Assembly (NCBI RefSeq): GCF_000165425.1 | Contig: NW_001799066.1 | Coordinates: 186,001 to 250,000 of the forward strand | DNA from: Paramecium tetraurelia | Taxonomy: Eukaryota; Ciliophora; Oligohymenophorea; Peniculida; Parameciidae | Direction of reading: 5' to 3' | DNA: 64,000 nucleotides | Notes under the pieces: generated by a model | Told to the model about the DNA's origin: nothing | What the model saw: the letters and a program-made list of their open reading frames with translations, nothing else | The model's database searches: none | In this document: piece by piece, positions 53,647 through 64,000 of the stretch | How the letters are laid out: each line of letters begins with the position of its first letter | Numbering within the stretch: position 1 is the stretch's first letter | Translations under genes and position numbers: made by a program

Positions 53647-54900
53647 ATGCAATCTAATTACAAAATTGAAGGTCGTAAGAGCCCAAAAACGATCGTAGGA
53701 CTATAGTAGAAAATCAACCAATATTTTTCCAACAAAATCCAAGAAAAATAAATTGTAGCTGATATAATATCTCGGCCATAGTTAGAAGAAATAATTCCAT
53801 GTAGTATAAAAGTGAATATCAGTTAGTGAAATCTTGAATTAAAAAAGGATGAAATACTCTAATGCTCATAATCCCTTACATTAAAAATAACTATACAATA
53901 CTGAAAAGACAGAAAAAAACAAATAAATTAAATATCATACATCTAGATCAAACACTTCAAATTAGTGTAATAGGGACCAAAAATCTCAAAAGGCAAACAA
54001 AAAGAATGAATGTTGCTCATGTTTCTGTTTTGGTTGTAGCAAAAGAAATTCTACAAGGATTAAAAAACCAAGAACGCCTCAAGTGAAGGGGGAACAATAT
54101 TATGTCAATTATACTAATAAAACGAGTGAATCAAATTAAGCCATAAGTACTCCTATTTCCTTATTTAGAATAATATTCTATTGCAAAATCCCAATCTAGA
54201 TGTGTTTAACATCAAATAAGGCATCATTAAAGTGAATAGAGAAAATAAAATATACATCCTAATTGTTGTAAGATTAATCATCTGGCCAATCCAAAACTCT
54301 CATAAGCTATATCACAATATTCTGAATCTGCAAAACAATATTATACACAAAGGGAATATATTTAAATTTAAAAACAATTGTAAAATTATTGTGATGCCAA
54401 GAAGCGCTACTCTTCAACAAAAGAATAAAAGCAAAAAGAAGCACTAAAAACGCATATATAAAAAGTATTTATGTTTATAATCAAAGAAGATTGAAGAGGG
54501 TAAATTTGGACAACCCAGAGTCTAAAAGTTATGTTAATTTTATAAAGATATAACTAAAAAATAAATGATTAAATTTAGAAGCTCTTCTAATTAAAATAAA
54601 ATTTATGTTTAATAAGAATAAAAACATATGAATTACAAAACAATTGAAAAGGGAAAGCAAATAACAAAACTTGGCTAATCAGAAAAGGATAAGAAAAAAT
54701 TCAAATAAGTACTAGACATATTTAAAAAGAATAAAATGCAAAACAATATTATCAAAAACAATAATGATATTTTATAGAATAACCCTGAACAAAATTAAAT
54801 TGAAAAAAAAGTATCTTGCTAACAAATAAAGTTTGAATCTAAACAAAAAGAAAAAACCTTCTAAAATAATGAACCATATCAACTTGTTGAGTTAAAATGA
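53647..54900 (+). CDS. Unknown basic Cys-patch protein, 396 residues
   Basis: Introns 53804-53822, 54147-54168 and 54465-54486 (19, 22 and 22 nt) give agreeing frames; the first ends CAG. Starts MQSNYKIEGRKSPKTIVGLQ. A cysteine patch ECCSCFCFGCSKRNSTRIKK is followed by SQSRCVQHQIRHHQSEQRK and HPNCCKINHLANPKLSQAI, which may bind metal or nucleic acid. The C-terminal half is lysine/glutamine/asparagine-rich. Resemblance to CXC (TSO1) domains was considered, but the spacing does not match. Function unknown. Confidence 0.68.
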
Positions 54901-54971
54901 TATTTCAAGTGTCTGTATTACTGTTAGATAAAATTTTAATATTTTGCATAAATATACATTAAATTAAATAA

Positions 54972-57766
54972 ATGTTATTATTAATTGTGAGTGTGGCTGG
55001 AATTATTTTTAATAATGTTCTTGCTTTACAATAATAACAAGCAGGAGTACACGATTGGAATAAGAGACTCTTTGGTGAGTTAAAATACATTCAAGTCTAA
55101 GATTAAACAATATTTTACTAAAACACGAACAATCAAAATGGAATTATTGATAAATCTACAGGTTTTCTGAATTCTCATAAATTTAGGCTAAGTCAAATCA
55201 AGAAACACTTATACTATGTGTGATTCTTATAATTATGTCACCTATGAACCAAACTAATAGATAATACAATTATTTAATGAAGGATATTCAGTGTTAGCCG
55301 AATAAGAAATTAGTGGCAATATTGACCATTGCTTAATAGGATTAAATGGAGAATTTATAATTATTTATGGATAAACTATCTTCTCTACCTTTAATAACAA
55401 ATTCAATGAGAAGTATTTATCTATGAGATGATTTAGGGTTGATCACTAAATAATACATGCAGGATATATTTTTGATGTTCCAGTGGTCCTTTTACAAAAG
55501 TAAAATGAAATTTGCATTTATCAAATCAGAGAATCAATAACATAAAGCTACTGTGTAGAAAGTTTGAATAATGGTAAAATTCATGAATTTGGCAACACCC
55601 TCATTTATTAAGATGCTAAGTTTGCATATCAACTAAAAGAAAAATCAGCAAAGCTTTTAAACTTTGAAATTATAAAGAAGGTAGATAAATTCGTTGGTTT
55701 TTCATAAACCTTGGTAATTACTGAAAAATCAAAGAAACAAATAGTGAATTTGGATGGATAAGTTGAATATGAATTAAGTTAAGATGAATTTGTTATATAG
55801 AATCTTGAGAATCAAAAATATTACTATATCTTAAAATAGAAAAATAATGAATTGAAGATTGTTTCATATGACAGAGATACAAAATAAACTCATTCAGAAG
55901 TAATTGAATTATAAACAAATTCACTTATATTGAATGCTTTTTTGATAGATTAAAATAAAAGATAATTCTTAATTTAGTATTAGGATTTATAAACAGTTTT
56001 AGTTGATAATAAAGGAATTAGATGGACTACTGAGTAATCCTTAATTAGTATTGACACAGTTTTTTATGAAAAATATGAGAATTAAGAATAGACACATAAA
56101 AACTCATATTATGAATCACTTGAGAAACACGGAACTAGCAATCCTTTATATTTAATATAAAATGTTATCTCAAGAGTTTTGAATGAAGTAAAAGATTTAT
56201 AAGAAGTTGTAACTCACTTTATTGATAATTTGGGCAAGGAAAAAGTATAAACAAGAGAAATGGAATAAACATATGGATTGAAATAGAAGGTATACTTCTT
56301 GACTACTTATGGAACCTTATTATGCTATGATACTTAAGAATTATCTTTGCTAATTAAATTACAAATAAATAACTAAGATAACAGCTTTAGATTGGTTGCA
56401 CACCATTAGATAGAGTAATATATTTTATTATAATATAGTTCCAATTTAATCACTCACTTCGATAACAATGATGCACAACCAACTCATGTGTTATTTTACT
56501 ATTCAAAAGAGAAATCAAGATTAAATACATTTATATTAGACTTATAACATGGAATAATCTAATAAGTGGCCTCACAATCCTCAAAGAACATAGTATGGAC
56601 ACTTCCATACAGAGTTGAAGGTGGTCCTGGATAACATCACAACATTGTTATTCTAATAGATGAAGAAAACAATATATTCACATATCCCAAAAATGATTCC
56701 ATTAACACAAAAGAGATTATCTTGTATAGAAATGACAATGGTGTCTTAAGAGGATATAAACTATTCAATAATGAATTAGTCAATTTATGGACAATTAATA
56801 TGAAAGATGAAATTTTAATAATCAGATCCTCTTATCATGTAGGAGAAGAAAACCCAAGGGTTGCTATTTGGGATGATAGAAAAGTCATATATAAATTGAT
56901 TGATCACTCTAACTTTGCAATATTAACCTCAGATGGTGACAAACTTAAATTGCTTATTATCAATGCCAAGTCAGGCAAAATAATATATTAAAGTGTTTAA
57001 AGTGAGGCTGATTTTAATTAACCAATCAATTTAGTATTTGATGAACACCAAGTTTTTGTTACTTATTATAACAAAGCATAAATGATGTTTGAAATCTGGA
57101 CTGTTGAGATCTATCATGCAAAAATTGAAGTTTCATTTATTAAAATGTTGGAAAACTATTATTTCACCAAAACACCAATTATAACAAACTATTATAAAGC
57201 TGACTTTGAAGCATTTTTCTTATAATAAGTTTATGGATATCCTTTAGGAATCAAATATCTTGGAATGTCAAGAACTCAGAAATCATTAACAAAAAAAAAT
57301 TTATTGATCATAACTACTTCTGGATAATTGCATTCTTTGGACAGAAATTTAGTTTCTACCAGAAGAAGGGAAAAGGCAGATCAACCAATTTTAGAATACT
57401 CATTGTAATCAGCAGAACTTCCTCCCTATTAATATTAATTACCCATCAACTTCTTAAATATGCTTTCATATCATTAAACAGTATTTTTACTATTAATTTT
57501 AGTTTGATATTGAGAAATTTTCAATTGAATCCACAAATTTAGAATCGTCAGCATTATTATTGGTATATGGTTCTGATATTTTCTTTACAAGAATAGCTCC
57601 AGACAAAGTATGATATAATTGTAATTTTTAGACTTATGATATGTTGTTGGATAATTTCAACTACAATGCCCTTATAGTAACTACAGTTTTGATAGTCGTT
57701 GCCACAAAAGTGTTATCAAAATTAGTGAAATCAAGTAAATAGGTTAAATAATTTTATCTAAATTGA
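54972..57766 (+). CDS. EMC1: EMC1, ER membrane protein complex subunit 1
   Basis: 899 residues; introns 55162-55186, 55413-55436, 57481-57502 and 57608-57631. Signal peptide MLLLIVSVAGIIFNNVLALQ, then GVHDWNKRLFGELKYIQV, the start of the beta-propeller. The C-terminal block is diagnostic: GYPLGIKYLGMSRTQKSL, TKKNLLIITTSGQLHSLDR, ILEYSLQSAELPPY, LLLVYGSDIFFTRIAPDK, TYDMLLDNFNYNALIV and a single membrane helix (LIVTTVLIVVATKVLSKL). EMC inserts membrane proteins in the ER; EMC1 is its large lumenal subunit. Length agrees with the family (about 900-1000). Confidence 0.95.
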
Positions 57767-57956
57767 AATATTGTATAATATTTTCATTAGTAAATATATG
57801 TATATATAAGTTATTAATAAATCATAATCATTTGGAATTGGCCTTCACCTTTAGTAAATATTTCATGTATTGAACTAAAGAGTTATAATAAATCCCATCT
57901 GTAGGAAATAACATTAGATTAATACTGGTTTAATAATATATTTATTTATAATTATA

Positions 57957-58469
57957 ATGGGCAGAAAGAAAATTCCAATAGCTAAAATTGAAGACAGACA
58001 ATAAAGAAATGTAAGTTCTTAAACGTAGAATAGATTACTTTTCATAAAAGAAAGATAGGATTGCTGAAGAAGGCATACGAGTTGGCTTCTTTGTGTGGTG
58101 TGTAGATTTATATGGCATTCAATGATTTATGTATGAAATGAGCTATTTTTCATTATTTTAGAGGGAAATGCCATTCATTTTAGAACTGAAGAGTTGAATT
58201 AGATAGAAAACAACGATAAGAAGAAGTATTTATTGACTCCAAAGGATGTACATAATTCATTTCTACACCAGTACCCAAAATTCATTACTCGATCAAAGAC
58301 TAAAGTTAATGCTCAGCTTAAAGATTTGCCTATCACTCCGTTGAAATTAATCACAGACATAATGATAAGCGAGGAGCCATTATACTCTCGATATTCAGTT
58401 CTAAGTAGACAATTTTTCCCAATTCCTCAGCCGAAAAGCAATAAACCTAAAAATGAAAATAACACATGA
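57957..58469 (+). CDS. MADS-box transcription factor, MEF2/SRF type
   Basis: 152 residues; introns 58011-58033 and 58131-58161 (23 and 31 nt). The MADS box is N-terminal: MGRKKIPIAKIEDRQQRN, ITFHKRKIGLLKKAYELAS, LCGVQIYMAFNDLQGNAIHF. The KR...GLLKKAYEL core that contacts DNA is intact. The rest of the protein (YLLTPKDVHNSFLHQYPKF, TPLKLITDIMISEEPLYSRY) matches no K-box or MEF2 domain I can name. Direct DNA binding as a dimer to A/T-rich CArG-like sites is expected from the family; regulated genes unknown. The start at ATG 57957 gives the canonical M-G-R-K beginning. Confidence 0.95.
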
Positions 58470-58498
58470 ATAATAACTATTTAATTTGAATTATAATA

Positions 58499-59375
58499 AT
58501 GAATCGAACATAATGCAAATGCGATGAGAATCTCAAGAAGGACTTTGAAAACTGTTCTCAATCTTTGGAATGGCTGAAGATCCATTATGACATTAAAAAA
58601 TTAGATAATATGCGAAACGATTACTAATAATTATGTAAAATAGAGATTGCCGATTAATAGTAATGGATAACTAAACAACGTAAGTAAATAGAAAGGGACT
58701 TGATGAGAACATTTCCGAATGAACCATTCTTTTAATAAAAGCAAGGAAAGGAGGCTTTGCAAAGATTACTCTATACTATTGCAATTTATGACATGGGTGT
58801 TGGATATGTGCAGGGAATGAATTTCTTGGCAGGCGCTCTCCTATATCATAGCGAAGAATGCGTAGCCTTCTGGAATTATGTGACATTATATGAGCGATTA
58901 TAGTTGAGAGACATTTATTTGGAGAGTAGTCTATAATCATAAGATAGACCTTCCTGGGTTATCAAAGCACATATAAATAGTGTAATTGTTATGTATGAGC
59001 CAACAAAGAAAACTCTATGATTTGTTTCTGAAAAACAATGTTTAATTTGAAAATTTTTGCATACCTTGGTTTTTGTCAATGTTAGCCATGGTAATACCAA
59101 TAAGATCTTATGTAAGAAATTAATCCAATTAGAATTTAGTTATGAAACCTATGATTTTAAGTAGATGGATATTCATTTATAAGTTGATTCTCTCCTATTT
59201 ATAAAATTGTGAATTAAGTTGTGAGGGGCCTGAATTATTGATGGAGTTGACAAGTCAAACCCATAAATGGAATCAATGCATACCTTTAGCTCACAATTTG
59301 AATTTAGACAAAAAATTTATAGATTTAATGTTAGAGTCATTTGATTAGGATAAATAAACATTTTTAATTAAGTGA
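58499..59375 (+). CDS. TBC-domain RabGAP
   Basis: 277 residues; introns 58926-58947 and 59112-59132 (22 and 21 nt). The TBC domain includes IERDLMRTFPNEPFF, the motif IAIYDMGVGYVQGMNFLAG with the catalytic Gln in Y-V-Q-G-M-N, SEECVAFWNYVTLYERLQLR, and NVQFENFCIPWFLSMLAM. The R-finger motif (I-x-x-D-x-x-R) is present in IERDLMRTF, so GAP activity is likely. Rab target unknown; a Rab2-like GTPase is encoded at 5.7-6.5 kb. The part after about residue 195 is less well conserved, and one intron choice there is weak. Confidence 0.88.
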
Positions 59376-59419
59376 TTTTATAGAATTACAGTACTATCTA
59401 CCTTCCTTTAATATTAATA

Positions 59420-59821
59420 ATGTAAGATTTCTTTTTCGGTAGTGATTTTGTTTTAAGATAAGATAGAAATAATAAAGATTAAATCATATTAACCAGAATT
59501 AATAATAAGATTATCAAAAATATTCCAACAAATTATTAAGCTTAAGTAATTATAATTTCAGTCTATATTTTATTTAATGTTTTTAAGATAGTACTTCAAT
59601 GTTTTCGTTTATCAATGTATTACATTCAGAATGCTTCCCAGAAATATACAGCTAAATTCTAAGTCTTAACCTACCAAAAGCAATAATCATTTAAAAAATT
59701 GGTCTTTAATTTATTATTAAAATTCTTTTTAACAACTGACAGTTTATAAATTTATAAATATAAATTGAAAATAATATTTCCAAGTTAAACAACATTATCA
59801 TTAAATCGAATTAGAATATGA
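59420..59821 (+). CDS. Possible small gene or lost exon, unknown
   Basis: TGA-free frame of 133 codons starting MQDFFFGSDFVLRQDRNN. The first 45 residues are protein-like (IILTRINNKIIKNIPTNYQA); the second part is hydrophobic and Gln-rich and looks less constrained. A GTAATTATAATTTCAG segment of 16 nt at about 59538 could be an intron. It may be a 3' piece of the TBC gene, its own gene, or chance. Confidence 0.28.
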
Positions 59822-59929
59822 TTGAATCATAGGTTATACGGTATTTCGATGTTAAACTAGTGCTTTCTTTTTATTGATATGCATTTAAATAGTATATACA
59901 TTATAATTGAAAATTAAAATTAAGTATTA

Positions 59930-61487
59930 ATGTAAAGTGAATAATTGAGTGAACAAAAACTGTATGCCTGGGGCAGTTCTGAATGCGATCAATTTTTGGC
60001 AAAAGACGAAGATGACGAAGAATTATATGAGGTTAAGAGACCATATCACTTAAAAGAATTGAGCAATTTATCTATAGTATAAGTAGCATGTGGAGGGATG
60101 CACGCTCTAATTTTAACATCACAAGGAAAAGTAATTACTTAGATTATTCATTCAGGTGTATTCGTTTGGCTGTGACGATAAAGGAGTTTTGGGAAGACCC
60201 TAAGTGGAAGGCCAGGATGCAAGGTTACCTGACTTAATCACAGATTTACCTCCTGTGGATATGATAGCTTGTGGAAGTTCTCATTCGATAGCAGCCAATT
60301 CCTATGGTTTAGTGTACTTCTGGGGATTTTATGCGAATACTCATGGTCCAATAGGTGATGCAGTATCGAGACCTAAAAAAGTGGATAATATTACAAATGG
60401 AATCAAGAAAATACTATGCGGTTAGAACCATACTATGGTATTGCTAGATAATTTTAAAGTAAGTAATTAGAATGAATAAACTAGTTACTTACTTGGGGAG
60501 ATGCGGAAACCTTAGTAATAGGAAGGAAAAGTGAGACCAGGAGATCTGTGATTTAAAATTTAAATCCTCAGCCTATAAAGATGAAGAGACCAATAATAGA
60601 TATATTTACAGGGGCTTCACATGCTTTTGTAAAGGTATTGTTAAAGGATAACAAGCCAGGTATATATGGATGGGGACTTAACAATTATGGGCAATTGGGT
60701 ATAGGGAATCAAGAAAATTAATAACTCCCTTGTTTAATCGAGTATTTTGAGAATATGGATATTGTGGATATGGTTGGTGGAGAACATCATACGATCGCAT
60801 TAGATTTTAAAGGAAATGTTTACTCTTTTGGAAGAAATGATGATGGATAATTAGGTTTAGGAGAGTAATTGAATGAAAATTTAAGGATTGAGGCAGAGAA
60901 GCAAAGAGTATTAGAGGAAGAACTGTATTAGTAATAGCAGGTGAATAGAAAAAAAACAAGTAAAAAGAACAAATAAGGAGATTTATTTGAAGTCTAAAAA
61001 TCTTAGAAGGTTATTGGATATGAATTCATTACTACTCCTTAGATGATTGGTAATATACCAAAGATGCAATCTATTTTTGCTTCGATGCATTATAATTATG
61101 CTATTTCTCAATAGAAGTAAATATTTTCTTGGGGGAATGGTTAGAGTTATGTGTTAGGAACTAGAAATGAAAATAGTCAATATTAGCCAAAAGAGGTACT
61201 AGTATATTGTTATGAATTAGGTAACAGCAATCTTTAAAAATGAAAAACTATTATAAATTTCCCTTGGTGCAAGTCATGTAATTGCGTTGACTTCACCTGA
61301 TCAAACTTTTCAACTTTCAATGGTGGATCAATAACTTATATAAATTAATTTCCCGAAATCAAAATTGAAAAAAGGTCAGAAAAGTAACAGTAGAGAAATG
61401 AGCAGAGAGAAGAGTATCTCAATGAAAAGGAGTGTTTAGAAATTTGATGATAGCTTAATTCCTGTAAAAGATTTAAGAATTGATTGA
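59930..61487 (+). CDS. RCC1-repeat beta-propeller protein
   Basis: 495 residues; introns 60131-60155, 60459-60484 and 61202-61220. RCC1 repeats are seen as KLYAWGSSECDQFL, VACGGMHALILTSQGK, VYSFGCDDKGVLGRP, IACGSSHSIAANSYGLVYFW, GIYGWGLNNYGQLGIGNQE, VGGEHHTIALDFKGNVYSFG with RNDDGQLGLGE, IFSWGNGQSYVLGT and ISLGASHVIALTSP. An acidic, Gln/Lys-rich insert interrupts the last repeats. The tail is basic (KSNSREMSREKSISMKRS). The protein may be a chromatin or GEF-like RCC1 member, but it is not clearly the Ran GEF. Confidence 0.93.
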
Positions 61488-61510
61488 CATATATATTATT
61501 ATCAATTGTA

Positions 61511-62443
61511 TCATTACTGCTCTTCTTTTTTTCTTCTGCTTAGATGAGCTTAATTTAATGGATCATTTTTGGAATCAATGTGGCGATGGTCTATAAATTT
61601 ATTAGCTATATCATCAATTTTTTTGGTTTTGGCTCTTTGTAATACGTTTTACTTCTGTTATTCTTGTAGTATTATTTTCTGAACAAATTCTTTTTGCTTC
61701 TATTCTCTTTCTAATTTCTATCTATTCAAACAGAATTCATAATTCTCTATTTCATCTTATAATCCTTGATGCATTTGTTTATTATTGACAAATTACTGAG
61801 ATCTGTGGATCATCTCCTGAACTTCATGTTCATATCTCAAAAAGGTTTACAAGTCATCACTTAAAATATGAATATTTAAATATCCATCTTCATAACTCTC
61901 TTGAATATTTTTGGAATCAATATTGTGTTCTAAAGATTTCACAAAATTAATATTGATTTTTTCTTAATCAAATTGATTTTCTATTCCTTACTGAGATTCA
62001 ATTGGCAAGGAATCATTCTTCCCTTATTATTGTTATAGAGGAGAATTAATGAAGGATGATGCATTTTTATTTTGATTGGATTGTTTACTTAATTTTTTTA
62101 AATTTTCTTTCGCAATCAAGAACTAGTTTTTGGCATCATCATCAAAAGATTCATCTGTAATTGAAGAATTAATATCTGAAACATCCAATTAATAAAGAGG
62201 TTTTTATTATTTCAATTTCTTACCTTTCTTGTCTCTTCTGCTGGGTTACTATTTCTTATTCTCTTCCTTAGGAGATGGACTAGGTGACCCTGCTTGATGG
62301 ATTACTTTGAGCTTTTATCTTATGTGATTAAAGTGCTCTTTGGCTTTCCCAGTGTTATCTTATTCCAAAGGCTCTTGTTATTACAAGATTAAGCTTTTTG
62401 AAATTGATTTTCTTGGCCTTAATATTCTTTCAACTTATAACAT
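61511..62443 (-). CDS. Unknown coiled-coil protein, 310 residues
   Basis: Single frame from MLQVERILRPRKSISKSLIL to TGA at 61511-61513. The first 200 residues are polar with acidic (DVSDINSSITDESFDDDAK) and basic stretches. The last 110 residues are a coiled coil (FLRYEHEVQEMIHRSQQFV, RQKLERQQ-like RQKLEREQKQKEFVQKIIL). The end RAKTKKIDDIANKFIDHRH is basic. No family recognised. Its start codon is only 8 bp from that of the divergent next gene. Confidence 0.72.
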
Positions 62444-62451
62444 TAAAATTA

Positions 62452-63369
62452 ATGAGTAGAAAAAACTCTTACGAAAGAGCTTTTTAATCTGCTAATTCTT
62501 GTAGAAACCAAGGAAGATAGTTGAATATCATTGATTTCATAATGAAATAAAACTTTTAGGAAAAGGGTCCTTCGACTATGGAATTTCAAGAAGAAACGAA
62601 TAATCAGAAGTCCTGTGATTTGTGTTTGTAATTGTAGGATGAATTGAGTAAATTTGTGAAAATTGACAGATTCCAATAGGTTATTGATAAGTTGTGGTAA
62701 AAGATGACTAAAATGGACATGGATAATTAAAGGGTTTTGTTGAAAATAGAGAATCTCGAAAAGGCTCTTTTAGATCAAAAAGGATATTTAGATGAGTTGT
62801 ACGATCAACAACAATACAAATAATAGGATTAATCTCAAATAATTTAATAGGTGACCTTGGATAAAGGGTAGCTGGAGAAATTGGAAAAAAGAATTTCAAA
62901 GGAAAACCTAGCAGGCATTAAGAATATTGAAGATAATTTATATAAAAGTCTAAACAAGGAAGTTCAATCAAAGTTTATGGTTATGCAAGAGAAAATGGAA
63001 GAAATTAATCAATAATTTGGAGGAGTAAACGAGTAGATTGAACTTTTTAATCATAAGCATGGAGTCACTAGAGAGGAATGCGAAGAAAGAATTAATTAAA
63101 TTGCTGCAATAGTTAATGAGAATAATCAGCTTTTAAGAGCCAATAATAATAGTGTGGGTGAAATGCAATAGCATGTAATTATTCTGTATTTTACATAGTA
63201 TAGTGAATTGGATGTAGATGTGATGAGAATATTTCAACATATTAAGACATTATTATAAAATGATTACAAAATAACAGAGATGGAGTAGAACATAACTGAT
63301 TTGAATTCGCAATTGATTTAATTGAGAAATGCTGTTAATGAAATTGGTGATTTTGTTTCAAAAATATGA
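62452..63369 (+). CDS. Coiled-coil protein, about 297-305 residues
   Basis: Starts MSRKNSYERAFQSANSC. A short conserved-looking C-x-x-C (KSCDLCLQLQDELSK) is followed by long coiled-coil sequence (QRVLLKIENLEKALLDQKGY, KFMVMQEKMEEINQQFGG, EERINQIAAIVNENNQLLR). An in-frame 24-nt intron (GTAATTATTC...ACATAG, about 63175-63198) is likely. Ends FVSKI before TGA. Possibly a cytoskeletal or basal-body protein; no name can be given. Later ATG codons at about 62540 and 62578 could be the true start. Confidence 0.75.
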
Positions 63370-63965
63370 AAAATATATAATCACTTTAATTTCAATAAAT
63401 CATCGATGAAGGTGTTATCATTCACTCAAAATAAGCTCAGTTGCTCAGGTTAACCTTGAAAAAAAGTGTTATGGATAGGTAATCCTAATAAATACATCCT
63501 TTACCTGCAGTCCAAAACAAGCCAAAACAGATGAAATTGTAAACGAGACAATAATCTGAAACTTCCATTCCTCCAAAAAAATAAGAAAAGAAAATGTAAA
63601 GATAAATGAGCAATTTCGAGAAAGGCAATTTCTTATATTTCTTATATGCTTAAAAGAATGGTTAGGTAGATCTTTAAATAATGTAGAAAAATGAAAAAGA
63701 GTTTGGGGAGTTCCTGAGAAAAACCTATAACTTTGAGCCTCCTTAAAAGACTGAGGGACCAAGCAAAAAGGGTCTTCTTTACCTTTCGAAAAGAGAAGAG
63801 AATGACGATTACATCAAAAAATTGACAAATTCGGTATTGTCACCTGGAAACAAAAGCACTTTAGGAGGAAAGGAGGTTCCTCTGGATTAAGTGATAAGTC
63901 AAATGTTCGAGAAACAACTAGAACGATTCCCTAGAGTGAAGTAGAAGATTGAAAGAACTCAATGA
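63366..63965 (+). CDS. Unknown basic protein, 199 residues
   Basis: Frame from ATG 63366 (MKNIQSLQFQQIIDEGVIIH) to TGA 63963-63965. Contains SKQAQLLRLTLKKSVMDR, PLPAVQNKPKQMKLQTRQQ, NFEKGNFLYFLYAQKNGQV, EFGEFLRKTYNFEPP and GLLYLSKREENDDYIKKL. No domain recognised. The first ATG overlaps the stop of the previous gene in an ATGA; the next in-frame ATG is at about 63473. Either a second gene with an overlapping or later start, or one gene with a frameshift. Confidence 0.6.
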
Positions 63966-64000
63966 CTTTATAAAAATAAATGTAAAAATACAAGAATTCA

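Noticed and set aside
53970-54060. CXC (TSO1-like) DNA-binding domain in the gene at 53.6-54.9 kb
   Set aside because: Cysteine spacing and the RNPxAFxPK-type hinge of that family are not present.

Overview
The window reads as ciliate macronuclear DNA, most like Paramecium. It is very AT-rich and densely packed. Under the standard code almost every gene is shattered, but when TAA and TAG are read as glutamine and TGA is kept as the only stop, long conserved proteins appear on both strands. Their exons are joined by tiny introns of about 19-32 nt, mostly GTA...TAG. The reading was checked against families whose sequence leaves little doubt: PIP kinase, E2, Rab, EMC1, FRA10AC1, TMX2, PI4K, RCC1 and Kelch. 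For most spliced models the frame of start, introns and stop was confirmed arithmetically. Splicing is inferred by eye, and no transcript or database was consulted.

Layout. 0-10.5 kb: 3' part of a PIP kinase (+), two small unknown genes (-), ubiquitin E2 (-), a frame-broken mitochondrial carrier (+), Rab GTPase (-), an Alba protein with a long R-D-N repeat (+), a degenerate small GTPase (+), a membrane protein (+) and a RING+LON protein (+). 10.5-24 kb: a ULK-like kinase with a poly-Gln tail (+), four unknown genes (three minus strand, one short and plus strand), a Sec14/CRAL-TRIO protein (-), an RBR E3 ligase (-), a possible Pop5/Rpp14 subunit (+) and a coiled-coil protein (-). 23.5-31.4 kb: a 1,974-residue intronless Cys-rich membrane protein (-) and a Kelch protein (-). 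31.5-44 kb: TMX2 (+), an armadillo-like protein (-), a UBA/UBX protein of the FAF type (+), unknown genes, a Ctr copper transporter (+) and a coiled-coil protein (+). 44-64 kb: a PI4K (+), an unknown gene (-) paralogous to the one at 14 kb, an AGC kinase of the IRE/Rim15/Greatwall type (+), FRA10AC1 (+), EMC1 (+), a MADS-box gene (+), a TBC RabGAP (+), an RCC1-repeat protein (+) and three coiled-coil or unknown genes.

Functionally the genes are housekeeping: phosphoinositide signalling (PIP kinase, PI4K, Sec14-like), membrane traffic (Rab, TBC), ubiquitin (E2, RBR, RING-LON, UBX), ER biogenesis (EMC1, TMX2) and kinases. They are not arranged as operons; neighbours alternate strands with gaps often under 100 bp. 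I saw no tRNA, rRNA, CRISPR, transposon or prophage.

The most interesting items are: (i) two distant paralogs of a conserved family I cannot name (14.0-15.3 and 47.5-48.8 kb); (ii) candidate 16-nt introns and two in-frame TGA codons inside otherwise convincing genes; (iii) zero-gap and overlapping gene ends; (iv) the 9-bp repeat tracts coding for R-D-N and Q-P-Q; and (v) the giant Cys-rich protein.
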